Source: Sphingomonas spermidinifaciens (GTDB lineage: Bacteria; Pseudomonadota; Alphaproteobacteria; Sphingomonadales; Sphingomonadaceae). From it: a stretch of DNA of 64,000 nucleotides. Location: NCBI RefSeq assembly GCF_002351485.1, contig NZ_NWMW01000002.1:124001-188000 (forward strand). The letters are read 5' to 3'. Below the pieces are notes generated by a model, which made no database searches, was not told where the DNA came from, and saw nothing but the letters and a program-made list of their open reading frames with translations. A program made the translations under genes and the position numbers. Shown here one piece after another: positions 21,963-31,651 of the stretch. Position 1 is the stretch's first letter. Each line of letters starts with the position of its first letter.

Positions 21963-22961
21963 ATGACCCGCACCGCAACGCTCTATCGCATGGTAATGCC
22001 CAGCCACACTTGTCCCTATGGCCTCAAGGCAAAGGACCTGCTCCGCCGGAAGGGCTACGCCGTCGACGACCGATGGCTCAAGACGCGCGAGGAAACCGAC
22101 GCCTTCAAGGCGGAGCACGGCGTCGCGACCACGCCGCAGGTCTTCATCGAGGGCGAGCGGATCGGCGGCTATGACGACCTGCGCCGCTTCTTCGGTCTTC
22201 GGGTCGTCGATCCCAAGGCGACCACGTATCGCCCTGTCGCCGTCCTGTTCGCACTGACTGCATTGATGGCGCTGGCGGCGAGTTACGCTGCCTATGGCGA
22301 TGCGCTGACGGTGCGCGCGGGCGAATGGTTCGTGGCCTTCTCGATGGTCGTGCTGGCGCTCCTCAAGCTCCAGAATGTCGACCGGTTCGCGACGATGTTC
22401 CTCAACTACGACCTGCTCGCGCAGCGCTGGGTGCCGTACGGCCATGTCTATCCCTATGCCGAGGGTCTGGCGGGTCTGCTGATGGTCGCGGGCATCGCGA
22501 CTTGGGCATCGGTGCCGATCGCACTGTTCATCGGCACGATCGGCGCGGTGTCGGTGTTCAAGGCGGTCTATCTCGACAAGCGCGAACTCAAATGCGCGTG
22601 CGTCGGCGGCGACAGCAACGTGCCGCTCGGCTTCATCTCGCTGACCGAGAATCTGATGATGATCGCGATGGCGCTGTGGATGGCGGCGGGGGCGCTCGGC
22701 TGGATGCCGCACGCCGCTCCGGCGCCTGCGCACGGTATGACGATGACGACGAACGCCGATCCCGACACCGCGTTCATGCAGGGGATGATCCCGCATCATC
22801 GCGGCGCGATCGACATGGCGAGGACGGCGCTGCGCGAAGGCAAGGACCCCGAAGTGCGCGCGCTCGCCAACGACGTCATCCGCGAGCAGGATGCCGAGAT
22901 CGCGAAAATGCAGGCATGGCTCGCCCGCCGCGGCGACGATGCCGGCGCCATGGCGCACTGA
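21963..22961 (+). CDS. Glutaredoxin - MauE/DoxX-like membrane - DUF305 fusion protein
   Basis: A 332-residue three-part protein. Residues 1-80 are a glutaredoxin with CPYG active site (about residue 17) and the glutathione-site TTPQVFIEGERIGGYDDL. Residues ~88-250 hold four or more hydrophobic segments of MauE/DoxX type, with CAC in LKCACVGGDSNVPLG near the third. Residues ~258-325 form a DUF305 helical domain (AFMQGMIPHHRGAIDMARTAL and REQDAEIAKMQAWL), a family often linked with copper. The fusion suggests transfer of electrons or thiol chemistry across the membrane to a metal-binding periplasmic domain. The ATG follows GGAGAAGGA and the mer-like promoter. Confidence 0.82.
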   Translation: MTRTATLYRMVMPSHTCPYGLKAKDLLRRKGYAVDDRWLKTREETDAFKAEHGVATTPQVFIEGERIGGYDDLRRFFGLRVVDPKATTYRPVAVLFALTALMALAASYAAYGDALTVRAGEWFVAFSMVVLALLKLQNVDRFATMFLNYDLLAQRWVPYGHVYPYAEGLAGLLMVAGIATWASVPIALFIGTIGAVSVFKAVYLDKRELKCACVGGDSNVPLGFISLTENLMMIAMALWMAAGALGWMPHAAPAPAHGMTMTTNADPDTAFMQGMIPHHRGAIDMARTALREGKDPEVRALANDVIREQDAEIAKMQAWLARRGDDAGAMAH

Positions 22962-22986
22962 GGCGCCTTCGCCTAAGGTCGGGCAA

Positions 22987-23868
22987 ATGGTCGAGCCGCT
23001 GCCCATTGCCTTTGCCCGGCATCTGACGCGCGATCGCCGGCGATCGGCGCATACCGTGCGTGCCTATCAGGCGACGGCCGAGCGGTTGCTGGCGTTCCTG
23101 CGTGAGCACTGGGGCGGGCCGGTCGATGCCGCTCAGCTTGACAGGGCAACCGCGGCCGACCTGCGCGCCTTCCTCGCGGCCCGGCGGGGAGAGGGGCTGT
23201 CCAACGCCTCGGCCGCGCGGGAATTGTCGGCGGTGCGCGCGTTCCTCGCTTTTGCCGGCGCGCCGCCGCCGCGGATCGCCGGCCCGCGCGTCAAGAAGGG
23301 CGTGCCGCGACCGATCGCGCCGGCCGAGGTGGTGGCGCTGGCCGAGGAAGTGTCGGAGGACGCCGCCGAGCCGTGGATCGCTGCGCGCGCCTGGGCGGTG
23401 CTGCTGCTGCTCTACGGTGCGGGGCTGCGCATCGGCGAGGCGATGGCGCTGACCCCCGCGATCCTGCCACTGGGAGAGACGATCCGCGTCACCGGCAAGC
23501 GCGGCAAGACGCGGATCGTCCCGTTGTTGCCTGCGGTCCGCACCGCGGTCGAGGCCTATGCCGCCGCGTGCCCCTATGCGCTGACGCCCGAGGCGCCGCT
23601 GTTCCGCGGCGCGAAGGGCGGAGCGCTGTCGCCCGCGATCATCCGCCGCTCGGTGCGCATGGCGCGCGTGCGGCTGGGGCTGTCGGATCGCACGACCCCG
23701 CATGCGCTGCGCCACAGTTTCGCGACGCACCTGCTGGGGCGCGGCGCGGACCTGCGCGCGCTGCAGGAACTGCTCGGCCATGCCAGCCTCGGCTCGACGC
23801 AGATCTATACCGCGGTCGATGCCGCGCACCTGCTCGACGTCTATCGCAACGCGCATCCGCGGGCGTGA
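22987..23868 (+). CDS. xerC: Tyrosine recombinase XerC-like
   Basis: A 293-residue tyrosine recombinase. The core-binding domain covers residues ~5-90 (RHLTRDRRRSAHTVRAYQATAERLLAFL), and the catalytic domain carries Arg in GAGLRIGEAMAL, Lys in GKRGKTRIVPL, HxxR in HALRHSFATHLL, His in LGHASL and nucleophile Tyr in TQIYTAV. It resolves chromosome dimers at dif with XerD. The start is the ATG at 22987, 26 bp after the fusion gene, although its ribosome binding site is weak. fdhD is coupled by GTGA. There is no sign of an integrative element around it, so the housekeeping XerC role is preferred. Confidence 0.85.
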   Translation: MVEPLPIAFARHLTRDRRRSAHTVRAYQATAERLLAFLREHWGGPVDAAQLDRATAADLRAFLAARRGEGLSNASAARELSAVRAFLAFAGAPPPRIAGPRVKKGVPRPIAPAEVVALAEEVSEDAAEPWIAARAWAVLLLLYGAGLRIGEAMALTPAILPLGETIRVTGKRGKTRIVPLLPAVRTAVEAYAAACPYALTPEAPLFRGAKGGALSPAIIRRSVRMARVRLGLSDRTTPHALRHSFATHLLGRGADLRALQELLGHASLGSTQIYTAVDAAHLLDVYRNAHPRA

Positions 23869-24638
23869 CCGCCTCCATTTCCTTCATCCGCATCGGCGCC
23901 GACGGCGTGTGCAGCGCGAACGAGCGTGCGGTCGCAGCCGAGGTGCCGATCGCGGTCGAGTTCAACGGCATCGGCTATGCGGTGCTGATGGCGACGCCGG
24001 CCGATCTGGATGACCTCGTCACCGGCTTCGCACTGGCGGAACGGCTGGTCGAGGGAGCGGATGAGCTGCCCGAGATCGATGCTCACCAGACCGAGCGGGG
24101 CATCATCGTGCGGGCGACCTTGGTGCCAGAGCGCGCCGCGCGCGCCGCCGACCGGGTGCGGCACCGCGTGTCCGAAAGCTCGTGCGGGCTGTGCGGGATC
24201 GAAAATCTCGAGCAGGCGCTGCGCCCGCTGCCCCGCGTGACCGCGACCAGCGAAGCGCAGGATGTTGCGATCTTCGCCGCGCTGGCCGCACTTCGCGATC
24301 ACCAACCGCTCAATCGCGAAACCGGCGGCGTCCATGCCGCGGCGCTGGTGGCGAGCGACGGGACGATTCGCCTCGCCCGTGAGGATGTCGGGCGGCACAA
24401 TGCATTCGACAAGCTGATCGGGGCGATGGCGCGTCAGGGCCTCGACTGGGACGGTGGCTTCGCGCTTCTGTCCTCGCGCTGCTCCTTCGAGCTGGTCGAG
24501 AAGGCGGCGCTTGCGGGCTGCCCGCTGCTCGTCACCGTGTCGGCCCCCACCGCGCTTGCGGTCGAGCGCGCGCGCGAGGCGGGGGTGCGGCTGGTGGTGC
24601 TTGCCCGGTCCGACGCGATGCTGGCGGTGGCCCCATGA
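23865..24638 (+). CDS. fdhD: Formate dehydrogenase accessory sulfurtransferase FdhD
   Basis: A 257-residue FdhD. It moves sulfur from IscS to the molybdenum cofactor of formate dehydrogenases. The conserved loop SCGLCG (about residue 105) holds the catalytic cysteines, and GGVHAAALV, REDVGRHNAFDKLIG and SSRCSFELVEKAALAG are family signatures. It starts with GTG at 23865 overlapping the xerC stop and is coupled to mobA. No formate dehydrogenase structural gene lies in the window, but the PurU gene 5 kb away generates formate. Confidence 0.93.
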   Translation: MTASISFIRIGADGVCSANERAVAAEVPIAVEFNGIGYAVLMATPADLDDLVTGFALAERLVEGADELPEIDAHQTERGIIVRATLVPERAARAADRVRHRVSESSCGLCGIENLEQALRPLPRVTATSEAQDVAIFAALAALRDHQPLNRETGGVHAAALVASDGTIRLAREDVGRHNAFDKLIGAMARQGLDWDGGFALLSSRCSFELVEKAALAGCPLLVTVSAPTALAVERAREAGVRLVVLARSDAMLAVAP

Positions 24639-25153
24639 TCCTGGGCGCGGTGCTGGCGGGCGGGCGGGCGAGCCGGTTCGGCAGCGACAAGGGCGCGGCG
24701 CTGTTCGAGGGGCGGGCGCTGATCGACCATTCGCTGACGGCGCTCGGCCGGCACTGCCAGGGACTAGTGGTCGTCGGGCGCGATTGGCCCGGCGTCCCGA
24801 GCGTATCCGACCGGCCCGCGCCCGATCTCGGCCCGCTCGGCGGGCTGGCGGGTGCGCTGCATTACGCGCTGGCGATCGGGGCAGAGCGGGTGCTGACGCT
24901 CGGTTGCGATACACCGCTGGTGCCCGACACGCTGCTTGCCGAACTGGTGGCGCGGGACACGGCTGTATTTCTCGACGGCCTGCCGGTGATCGGCATCTGG
25001 CCGGCAAGCCTGTCGCCGATGCTCGACGACTTCGTCGCGACCGATCCGCGGCGGTCGATGCGCGGCTGGGCGGCGCGATGCGGGGCGGAGGCGCTTGCCG
25101 CGCCCCCGCTTCCCAACATCAACACCCCCGCCGATCTCGACCGGCTCGGCTGA
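24635..25153 (+). CDS. mobA: Molybdenum cofactor guanylyltransferase MobA
   Basis: A 172-residue MobA. It adds GMP to molybdopterin, giving the guanine dinucleotide cofactor of formate dehydrogenases. The nucleotide-binding LAGGRASRFGSDKGAAL, DLGPLGGLAGAL and the metal-binding TLGCDTPLVP are all present, with NINTPADL near the C-terminus. ATGA-coupled to fdhD, a sensible functional pair. It is slightly shorter than the E. coli protein. The convergent peptidase gene ends 4 bp further on. Confidence 0.9.
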   Translation: MILGAVLAGGRASRFGSDKGAALFEGRALIDHSLTALGRHCQGLVVVGRDWPGVPSVSDRPAPDLGPLGGLAGALHYALAIGAERVLTLGCDTPLVPDTLLAELVARDTAVFLDGLPVIGIWPASLSPMLDDFVATDPRRSMRGWAARCGAEALAAPPLPNINTPADLDRLG

Positions 25154-25156
25154 CCT

Positions 25157-27208
25157 TTACTGCGCTGCCGCCGGGGCAGCGTTCGTCCGGTACTTGTCGA
25201 ACCAGGCCAGGATCGCGCTCGCCTTCGCCGCCGACTGGCTGGGCCGGGCGGTGAAGCCGCCATGGCTGGCGCCCGTCACCTTGACGAGCGCGGTCGGCAC
25301 GCCGCGGATCTGGAGCGCGGCGTAATATTGCTCGCTCTCGCTCACTGGCGTCCGGTAATCCTCGCTCCCTACGACGACCAGCGTCGGCGTCTTGACGTTG
25401 CCGACGAGGCTCAGGGGCGAGCGCGCCCAGTAGCTCATCGGATCCTCCCAGGGCTGCTTCCGGAACCAGTAGCGCGAGGTGAAGCCCGTGCCGTCCATCG
25501 TCAGCGCCTCGCTGATCCAGTTGATGACGGGCTTCTGCGTCGCGGCCGCCTTGAACCGGTCGGTCTTGCCGACGATCCAGCTCGTCAGCACGCCGCCGCC
25601 CGACCCGCCGGTGACGAACAGGTTGTTGGGATCGGCGAACCCTTGCGCGATCGCCGCATCGACCGTCGCCATCAGGTCGTCATAATCCTCGCTCGGATAA
25701 TTCTTGTCGATGAGGTTGGCGAACTCGGCCCCGTAGGAGGTCGACCCGCGCGGGTTGGCGTAGACGACCGCGTAACCGGCAGCGGCATAGAGCTGGTAGT
25801 CGCTCGCGAAGACCGGCGCATAGGCGGTGTGCGGCCCGCCATGGATCTCGAGGATCGTCGGCACCCGTGTGCCCGGCTGGTAATTGGGCGGCAGGACGAT
25901 CCACGCGTCGATCTTGCGCCCGTCCTTCGACGTGACGGGCACGGGGCGCAGGTCGCCCATCGTCTTGCCCGCCATCCACGTCTCGTTGAGGCGGGTGAGC
26001 GGCTTGCCGCCGAGGTACACGTCCGCCGGCTTCTTCCAGTCGCCGCCGGTATAGGCGACCTGACCCCGGTCGGAGACGCTGAACGTGCCACCAGTATAAG
26101 GCCGGTCGAGCCCGCCGCCCGCCAGCCCCCCGACGACGGGGGTCAGCCGCCCGTCGAGACCGATCCGCGCGACCTTCTTCTCGGCATGGTCGTCATAGCT
26201 GACATAGATGCTGCGCCCGTCCTTCGCCCAGACGGCGGTCTCGATCTCGCGGTCGAGGTTGGCAGTCAGCGAGCGCGGGTTCGAGCCGTCGGCATCCATG
26301 ACGTAGAGCTGCGCCGGCTCGTTGCTGCGATATTTGTCGTCATAGCCGATATAGGCGATCTTCGACCCGTCGGGCGACAAAGCGGGCGACTGGTCGGGGC
26401 CGTAGCGCTTGGTGAGCTGGCGGAGCGAGCCGCTCGCCACATCGACGCTGAACACCTCGCTGTCGTTGGCCTCGCGCTCCCAGTCGGGGCGACGATTGGC
26501 GGCGAAGACGATCCGTCGCCCGTCGCTCGACCAGCTCAAGGGACCGCCATCCTGAAAATTGCCGAAGGTCAGCTGGCGCGGGGCGCCGCCATCGGCCGAG
26601 ACGACGAAGATATGGTCGAAACCCGGCTTCAGATAGCCGGCACCATCCGCGCGATACGTCACGCGATCGATGATCTCCAGCGGTTCGGCCCATTTCGCTC
26701 CTTCGGGCTTGGGCGGCGCCTTGCCGAGCTTCATGCCCTCGCCCGGCACGCGCATCGTATAGGCGATCTGGCGCCCGTCGGGTGACCAGGCGAGCGCGTC
26801 GGGGCTGTCGGGCAGGCCGGTGACCCGCGCGGTCGCGCCGGTCGCCAGCCAGCGGACATGGAGCTGCGGCGCCTGCCCCGGCTCGGCCGCGACATAGGCG
26901 AGGCGAGTGCCGTCGGGCGACCAGCGTGGGCTCGACCCCGTCGCGGCGAGCGGCGTCTGGGTGCCGGTCGCCGTGTCGATCAGCCAGATCGCGCTCGCCA
27001 TCCGGTCGGCCATGATGTCGCCGGTGCGGCGGACATAGGCGATGCGGCGGCCGTCGGGGCTAATCTGCGGGTCCGATGCCTGTTCAAGGTTGAACAGGTC
27101 GCTGCCGGTGAAGGTGCGGCTCGGCGCGTCCGTTTTCGTCGGCGCATCCTGGGCGAGCACGGGCAGCGCGGCGCCGGCGAGCAGCAGCGCAAGGGCGTGG
27201 CGAAGCAT
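25157..27208 (-). CDS. Exported prolyl oligopeptidase-family (S9C) peptidase
   Basis: A 683-residue peptidase with signal peptide (LRHALALLLAGAALPVLAQ). Residues ~40-400 form a WD/PD40-like beta propeller (repeated SPDGRRIAYV-type strands) and the C-terminal ~260 residues an alpha/beta hydrolase with nucleophile Ser in TGGSGGGVLTSW, acid in GSEDYRTPVSE and His in GASHGG. It likely hydrolyses peptides in the periplasm, as an acylaminoacyl/dipeptidyl-type enzyme. The ATG at 27208 has GGGAGGAATT upstream. It is monocistronic, between mobA and the broken transporter. Confidence 0.9.
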   Translation of the reverse strand: MLRHALALLLAGAALPVLAQDAPTKTDAPSRTFTGSDLFNLEQASDPQISPDGRRIAYVRRTGDIMADRMASAIWLIDTATGTQTPLAATGSSPRWSPDGTRLAYVAAEPGQAPQLHVRWLATGATARVTGLPDSPDALAWSPDGRQIAYTMRVPGEGMKLGKAPPKPEGAKWAEPLEIIDRVTYRADGAGYLKPGFDHIFVVSADGGAPRQLTFGNFQDGGPLSWSSDGRRIVFAANRRPDWEREANDSEVFSVDVASGSLRQLTKRYGPDQSPALSPDGSKIAYIGYDDKYRSNEPAQLYVMDADGSNPRSLTANLDREIETAVWAKDGRSIYVSYDDHAEKKVARIGLDGRLTPVVGGLAGGGLDRPYTGGTFSVSDRGQVAYTGGDWKKPADVYLGGKPLTRLNETWMAGKTMGDLRPVPVTSKDGRKIDAWIVLPPNYQPGTRVPTILEIHGGPHTAYAPVFASDYQLYAAAGYAVVYANPRGSTSYGAEFANLIDKNYPSEDYDDLMATVDAAIAQGFADPNNLFVTGGSGGGVLTSWIVGKTDRFKAAATQKPVINWISEALTMDGTGFTSRYWFRKQPWEDPMSYWARSPLSLVGNVKTPTLVVVGSEDYRTPVSESEQYYAALQIRGVPTALVKVTGASHGGFTARPSQSAAKASAILAWFDKYRTNAAPAAAQ

Positions 27209-27278
27209 CGGTAATTCCTCCCTTGGGTCGGCGCGGAACCTTGCGCGGGCGCTGCGCGCGCGCAAGCGGTTTCGTCGG

Positions 27279-28572
27279 TTACTTGGCGCGCGCAAGCGCC
27301 GCGACGCAGCCCGCCGCAATGAGCGCCGCCATCCCGACGATGCCGATCGCCGTCGAGGCCGACAGCCCTTGCTCGATCAGGAGCCCGCCGATCACCGGCC
27401 CCAGCACCGCCGCGCCGCGCCCGACGCCGACCGCGAAGCCCGTTCCCGTCACGCGCAGCTCGGGCGGGGAAGCCGCGCGCGAGCAGGGCATAAAGGCCGA
27501 CGATCCCGCCGAAAATGCCCATGCCCGCGACGAATGCGGTCGGCTGGAGCGCCGAAAGGTCGGTGAGAAGCGCGAACGCCGCGAAGCTCGCGCTCGTCAC
27601 CAGCATCGCCGCGATCAGCAGGCGGTGGAGCCCCAGCCGCGGCGCCGCCCAGCCGAGCAGCGCGCCGCCGATCACGCCGCCCAGGCTCATCAACGCCGAG
27701 GTGCGGATCGCATCGGGCGCCGCGTGGCCGAGGTCGGCCATCGCCTTGGGCAACCAGCCGCTGAAGAAATAGAAGGCGAGGATGTGGAGGAAATAGGCGG
27801 CGACGAGCAGGAGCGTCAGCCGGCGATAGCGGGCGCCGAACAGGGCGGCGATGCTGCCGCTCCGCGCCCGTTCGGCCGGCGCGGCGGGCAGGGCGGGAAG
27901 GTCGAGCCGGCGGGCGAGCGCCGCCAGCTTCTCGGGCGATCCGTTCGCGCCGGCGAGGAAGGCGAGCGACTCGGGCAAGGCCGCGTAGACGACGGGTACG
28001 AAGGCGAGGGTGACGATCCCGCCCGCCACAAAGATCGCCTGCCACCCCTGCGTCGCGGCGAGGTCGGCGACCGCGAAGCCGCCAACGAGCCCGCCCGCCG
28101 GATAGCCGACCGCCATCGCCGCGACGCAGAAATCGCGGCGGCGCTCGTTGGCGAACTCGGCGGCGACGGCGTTGGCGGCGGCGACCATGCCGCCGATGCC
28201 GATCCCGGTGACGACGCGCCAGAGGCAGAGGCTGGCCAGCCCGGTCGCGGTCGCGGTCAGCGCCATGCCGCCGCCCATCAGGACGAGGCAGACGAGCACC
28301 AGCGGCCTTCGCCCGCGCCGGTCGCCGAGCGGGGCGAGGACCAGCGAGCCGATCGTCATCCCCACCATCCCCGCCGACAGCGCCAGCCCCAGCCGCGCCG
28401 GCCCGATGCCCCAGTCGGCGGCGATCCCCGGCGCGGCGAAGGTGATGGCGAGCACGTCGAAGCCGTCGAGCGCGTTGAGCAGCACCGCGAGCACCACCGC
28501 GATGATCTGGACCCGATGCATCGGCCGGTGCGCGAGCGCGTCGTTCGCGGCATCAGGGCCGGCCCCGCTCAT
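27279..28572 (-). pseudogene. MFS transporter of the aromatic acid:H+ symporter type, frameshifted near its end
   Basis: From the ATG at 28572 (ATGA-coupled to folB) the frame encodes an MFS protein with LLNALDGFDVLAITFAAPGIA and the GDRRGRRP loop, as in benzoate/4-hydroxybenzoate symporters. After LYALLARGFP the frame is lost; the true continuation (PPELRVTGTGFAVGVGRGAAVLG, ending ALARAK at 27279) is in another frame. One extra base in the G4 run at 27466-27469 explains this exactly. The last two membrane helices are therefore not translated in frame. Either a real recent mutation or a sequencing error; all upstream sequence is intact. An aromatic-acid carrier would fit the nearby ligM. Confidence 0.8.
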
Positions 28573-28955
28573 GTTTCGCGCCGAAGCTCGACCGTCACAC
28601 TCGCCAGCGCGGGCGGCAGGGCGTTGGGCTTGTCGACGGTGACGGCGGCGGCGAGGACGCCGGGCATCGCGAGGCACCGCGCGGCCAGCCGCTCGGCAAA
28701 GGTCTCGATCAGCGCGATGCGCATGTCGCCCAGCGCCTCGGCCGCGGCGGCGATCGCGCGATAATCGACCGTCGACTCGATCGCGTCGGCATCGACGCCT
28801 TCGGTGTGTAGTTCCACCGCGATCACCAGCGGCTGGCGCCGGCTCATCTCGTGCGCATGGATACCGATATCGGCGACGACGGTCAGGTTGCGCACCGCCA
28901 CCCGCGTGGAGCGGAGAACGCGCGCCGGGGCGGGGGCAAGCCTAAGCTCGACCAT
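28569..28955 (-). CDS. folB: Dihydroneopterin aldolase family protein FolB
   Basis: A 128-residue FolB-family protein of folate synthesis, converting dihydroneopterin to hydroxymethyl-dihydropterin. Matching segments are [25 protein letters not shown] and [13 protein letters not shown], and an active-site acid in [12 protein letters not shown]. It overlaps folD by 14 bp upstream and the transporter by 4 bp downstream. Position in a tetrahydrofolate gene cluster supports the call. Confidence 0.85.
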   Translation of the reverse strand: MVELRLAPAPARVLRSTRVAVRNLTVVADIGIHAHEMSRRQPLVIAVELHTEGVDADAIESTVDYRAIAAAAEALGDMRIALIETFAERLAARCLAMPGVLAAAVTVDKPNALPPALASVTVELRRET

Positions 28956-29796
28956 GAGTCATTTCCGCCGCGCGGACGGTGTTCTGGAGGAGGCAGGCGA
29001 TGGTCATCGGGCCGACGCCGCCGGGCACGGGTGTCACGGCGCGAGCGTGCTGTACCTCATCGAAGGCGACGTCGCCGACCAGTCGGGTGCGCCCGTCCTC
29101 GCCCGTCACGCGCGTGATGCCCACGTCGATCACCACCGCGCCCGCCTTGATCCAGTGCCCACGCACCAGCCGCGGGCTGCCCGCCGCCGCGACCACGATG
29201 TCGGCTCGCGCGCAGATGGCGGGCAGGCCCTGCGTCGCGATATGCGTCACCGTCACCGTCGCCTCGCGCTCAAGCAGCCGCATCGCGACCGGCTTGCCGA
29301 CGATGTTGGACTTGCCGATCACCACCACGTCGAGACCGCGATAATCCTCGATCACCGTGTCGAGCAGCTTCATGCAGCCGAGCGGCGTGCAGGGGACGAG
29401 CCCGCCAATTCCTGTCGACAGACGTCCGACATTGACCGGGTGAAAGCCGTCGACGTCCTTCTCCGGTGCAATCGCATCGAGCACCGCGCCCGCGTCGATC
29501 TGCGGCGGCAGCGGCAGCTGGACGAGGATGCCGTGGACGCCCGCATCGGCATTGAGCGCGGCAATCAGCGCCAGCAGCGCCGCCTGTTCGGTGTCGGCCG
29601 GCAGCCGATGCTCGATCGAGCGGATACCCGCCGCCTTCGCCGCCACGAGCTTGCGCGCGACATAGACCTCGCTCGCCGGATCGTGCCCCACCAGCACCAC
29701 GGCAAGGCCCGGTGCGGCGGGCAGCGCGGCGACGCGCGCGGCCGTGTCCGCCGCCAGCGTCGCGGCGATCGCCCGCCCGTCGATGATCGCCGCCAT
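28942..29796 (-). CDS. folD: Bifunctional methylenetetrahydrofolate dehydrogenase/cyclohydrolase FolD
   Basis: A 284-residue FolD. It interconverts 5,10-methylene-THF and 10-formyl-THF. Catalytic [14 protein letters not shown] (Tyr and Lys), the substrate-site GILVQLPLP, the NADP-binding [17 protein letters not shown] and the closing [14 protein letters not shown] are all present. The ATG at 29796 overlaps the purU stop (TGATG); a TTG one codon earlier is less likely. It sits between purU and folB in a one-carbon operon. Confidence 0.95.
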   Translation of the reverse strand: MAAIIDGRAIAATLAADTAARVAALPAAPGLAVVLVGHDPASEVYVARKLVAAKAAGIRSIEHRLPADTEQAALLALIAALNADAGVHGILVQLPLPPQIDAGAVLDAIAPEKDVDGFHPVNVGRLSTGIGGLVPCTPLGCMKLLDTVIEDYRGLDVVVIGKSNIVGKPVAMRLLEREATVTVTHIATQGLPAICARADIVVAAAGSPRLVRGHWIKAGAVVIDVGITRVTGEDGRTRLVGDVAFDEVQHARAVTPVPGGVGPMTIACLLQNTVRAAEMTHGRA

Positions 29797-30647
29797 CAAT
29801 TCCGGAAGACGACGGTGCGGTGCCCGTTCAGCAGCACCCGGTCCTCAAGATGATAGGCGACCGCCGCGGCGAGCACCCGCCGCTCGATGTCGCGCCCCTT
29901 GCGGACGAGGTCCTCGGGCGTGTCGGCATGGCTGATCGGCTCGACATCCTGGGCGATGATCGGCCCTTCGTCGAGATCCTCGGTCACGTAATGCGCGGTC
30001 GCGCCGATCATCTTCACGCCCCGCGCATGCGCCTGGTGATAAGGCTTGGCACCCTTGAAGCCGGGCAGAAAGCTGTGGTGGATGTTGATGCAGCGCCCCG
30101 ACAGGAACGCCGACAGGTCGTCCGACAGGATCTGCATGTAGCGCGCCAGCACGACGAGGTCGGCGCCCGTCTCCTCGACGATCGCCTTGATCTGCGCTTC
30201 CTGCTGCGGCTTGGTCTCGGGGGTGATCGGCAGGTGGTGATAGGGGGTGTCGCCGACCATCGACACGTTGAGCGCCGATTGCGGGTGGTTGGAGATGATC
30301 GCGACCACGTCCATGTCGAGCTCGCCGATCCGCTTGCGATAGAGAAGGTCGCCCAGGCAGTGGTCGAACTTCGACACCATCAGCACGACCCGCTGCCGCT
30401 CGCCCGCCGAGCGCAGCTTCCATGCCATGCCGTGGGTCGTTGCGATCTCTGCAAACGCCGCGCGGAGCGCTTCGACTTCGCCCGCCAGCTCGAAGACGAC
30501 GCGCATGAAGAAGCGGTTGGTCAGCCGGTCGTCGAACTGCTGCGCGTCGACGATGTTGCCGCCGTTGCTCGCCAGAAAGCCCGCCACGGTCGCCACCAGA
30601 CCCGGCTTGTCGTCGCACGACAGGCTCAGCGTGCAGATCGTCGTCAC
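29796..30647 (-). CDS. purU: Formyltetrahydrofolate deformylase PurU
   Basis: A 283-residue PurU. It hydrolyses 10-formyl-THF to THF and formate. An N-terminal ACT domain ([23 protein letters not shown]) precedes the formyltransferase-type domain with catalytic [20 protein letters not shown] and [13 protein letters not shown]. The start is GTG at 30647 with GGGGGAG 6 bp upstream. It lies 14 bp downstream of the MTHFR-like gene. This enzyme lets the cell discard one-carbon units as formate while regenerating THF. Confidence 0.95.
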   Translation of the reverse strand: MTTICTLSLSCDDKPGLVATVAGFLASNGGNIVDAQQFDDRLTNRFFMRVVFELAGEVEALRAAFAEIATTHGMAWKLRSAGERQRVVLMVSKFDHCLGDLLYRKRIGELDMDVVAIISNHPQSALNVSMVGDTPYHHLPITPETKPQQEAQIKAIVEETGADLVVLARYMQILSDDLSAFLSGRCINIHHSFLPGFKGAKPYHQAHARGVKMIGATAHYVTEDLDEGPIIAQDVEPISHADTPEDLVRKGRDIERRVLAAAVAYHLEDRVLLNGHRTVVFRN

Positions 30648-30661
30648 TTGATTCTCCCCCT

Positions 30662-31540
30662 TCAGTGCGCGCGCGCCTGATAGCCGTTGATCCACTCGAC
30701 GGTGTTAACGAGGCCGCCGAACGGATAGAAATGGAGCCGCACCGGCCCGTGCGCGGGCGTCAGCCGCGCAGCGAGCGCATCGACCAGCTTGTCCGGCCCG
30801 GCCCTGCCCAGCAACTGCGTGATCGACACGCCGTACTTGGTCATCACCGCCGCCGACGCGCCGACACCGCAGCGCGCCGCGAAGCGCAACAGCGTCTTGA
30901 TCCCCGCCGGCCCCGGCACGCCGATGCGGACCGGTGCCATGATGCCGCGCGCGCGAAGCTGCTCGAGCCAAGCGATGAAGGGATCGGCGTCGAAGCCAAA
31001 CTGGGTGACGATCAGCGCGCCGAGCCCGCGCTCGTCGAGCGCCGCGAGCTTGGCCTCGAGCGCCGCCCACAGCCCCGCTTCGTCCATGTTCGGATGCCCC
31101 TCTGGATGGCCGGCAACGCCGACCGCGCGGAAGCCGTGCTTTTCGAGAAGGCCGGTGCGGATGATCGACAGCGTGTCGGCGAACGGCCCGGCGGGCTCGG
31201 GCGGGTCGCCCGCGACGATGAAGGCGCGCCGCGCCCCCGCCTCGTCCACCGCGCGGCCGAGCATCGTGTCGAGCTCGGCGTGCGTGGCGATCCGCCGCGC
31301 GGACAGGTGCGGCATCGGCTCGAATCCCAGCCGGCGCACCGCCGCGGCGGCGGCGACGCGCGCGTCGATCGTCTCGCCGGGCAGGAAGGTGATCGCCACC
31401 GGCGTTTCCGCCGCGATGCCGGGCGCGGCGGCGTGGAGCGCGTCGAAGTCCTTGGCGGTCATCTCCAGCGAATAGCCGTCGGTGACGATGGCGGGCATCG
31501 TCGCCCAGGCGGGATGCAGTGCCTCGCTCGGATCGACCAT
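30662..31540 (-). CDS. Methylenetetrahydrofolate reductase-like protein (MetF family)
   Basis: A 292-residue FAD-dependent MTHFR-family protein. Barrel motifs visible are [21 protein letters not shown] and [17 protein letters not shown], which match MetF, plus a C-terminal [14 protein letters not shown]. In aromatic O-demethylating sphingomonads a MetF oxidises the 5-methyl-THF made by LigM. It heads the folate operon and is divergent from the hydrolase-ligM pair, so this catabolic role is more likely than methionine synthesis. ATG codons at 31543 and 31540 are adjacent; spacing from GGGAGAG favours 31540. Confidence 0.85.
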   Translation of the reverse strand: MVDPSEALHPAWATMPAIVTDGYSLEMTAKDFDALHAAAPGIAAETPVAITFLPGETIDARVAAAAAVRRLGFEPMPHLSARRIATHAELDTMLGRAVDEAGARRAFIVAGDPPEPAGPFADTLSIIRTGLLEKHGFRAVGVAGHPEGHPNMDEAGLWAALEAKLAALDERGLGALIVTQFGFDADPFIAWLEQLRARGIMAPVRIGVPGPAGIKTLLRFAARCGVGASAAVMTKYGVSITQLLGRAGPDKLVDALAARLTPAHGPVRLHFYPFGGLVNTVEWINGYQARAH

Positions 31541-31651
31541 CATCGCTCTCCCGTCGCTCGCTCCTCGGCGTCGTCGCGAAACCTCTAGCCGACGCGCGGC
31601 AATTCGTATAGACGAAAGTTTCAGAAACGCGAAAACGGAGATGGATCGAGC

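Noticed and set aside
22987..23868. Tyrosine recombinase as the integrase of a genomic island
   Set aside because: No tRNA, att repeats or cargo nearby; sequence and coupling to fdhD suit housekeeping XerC.
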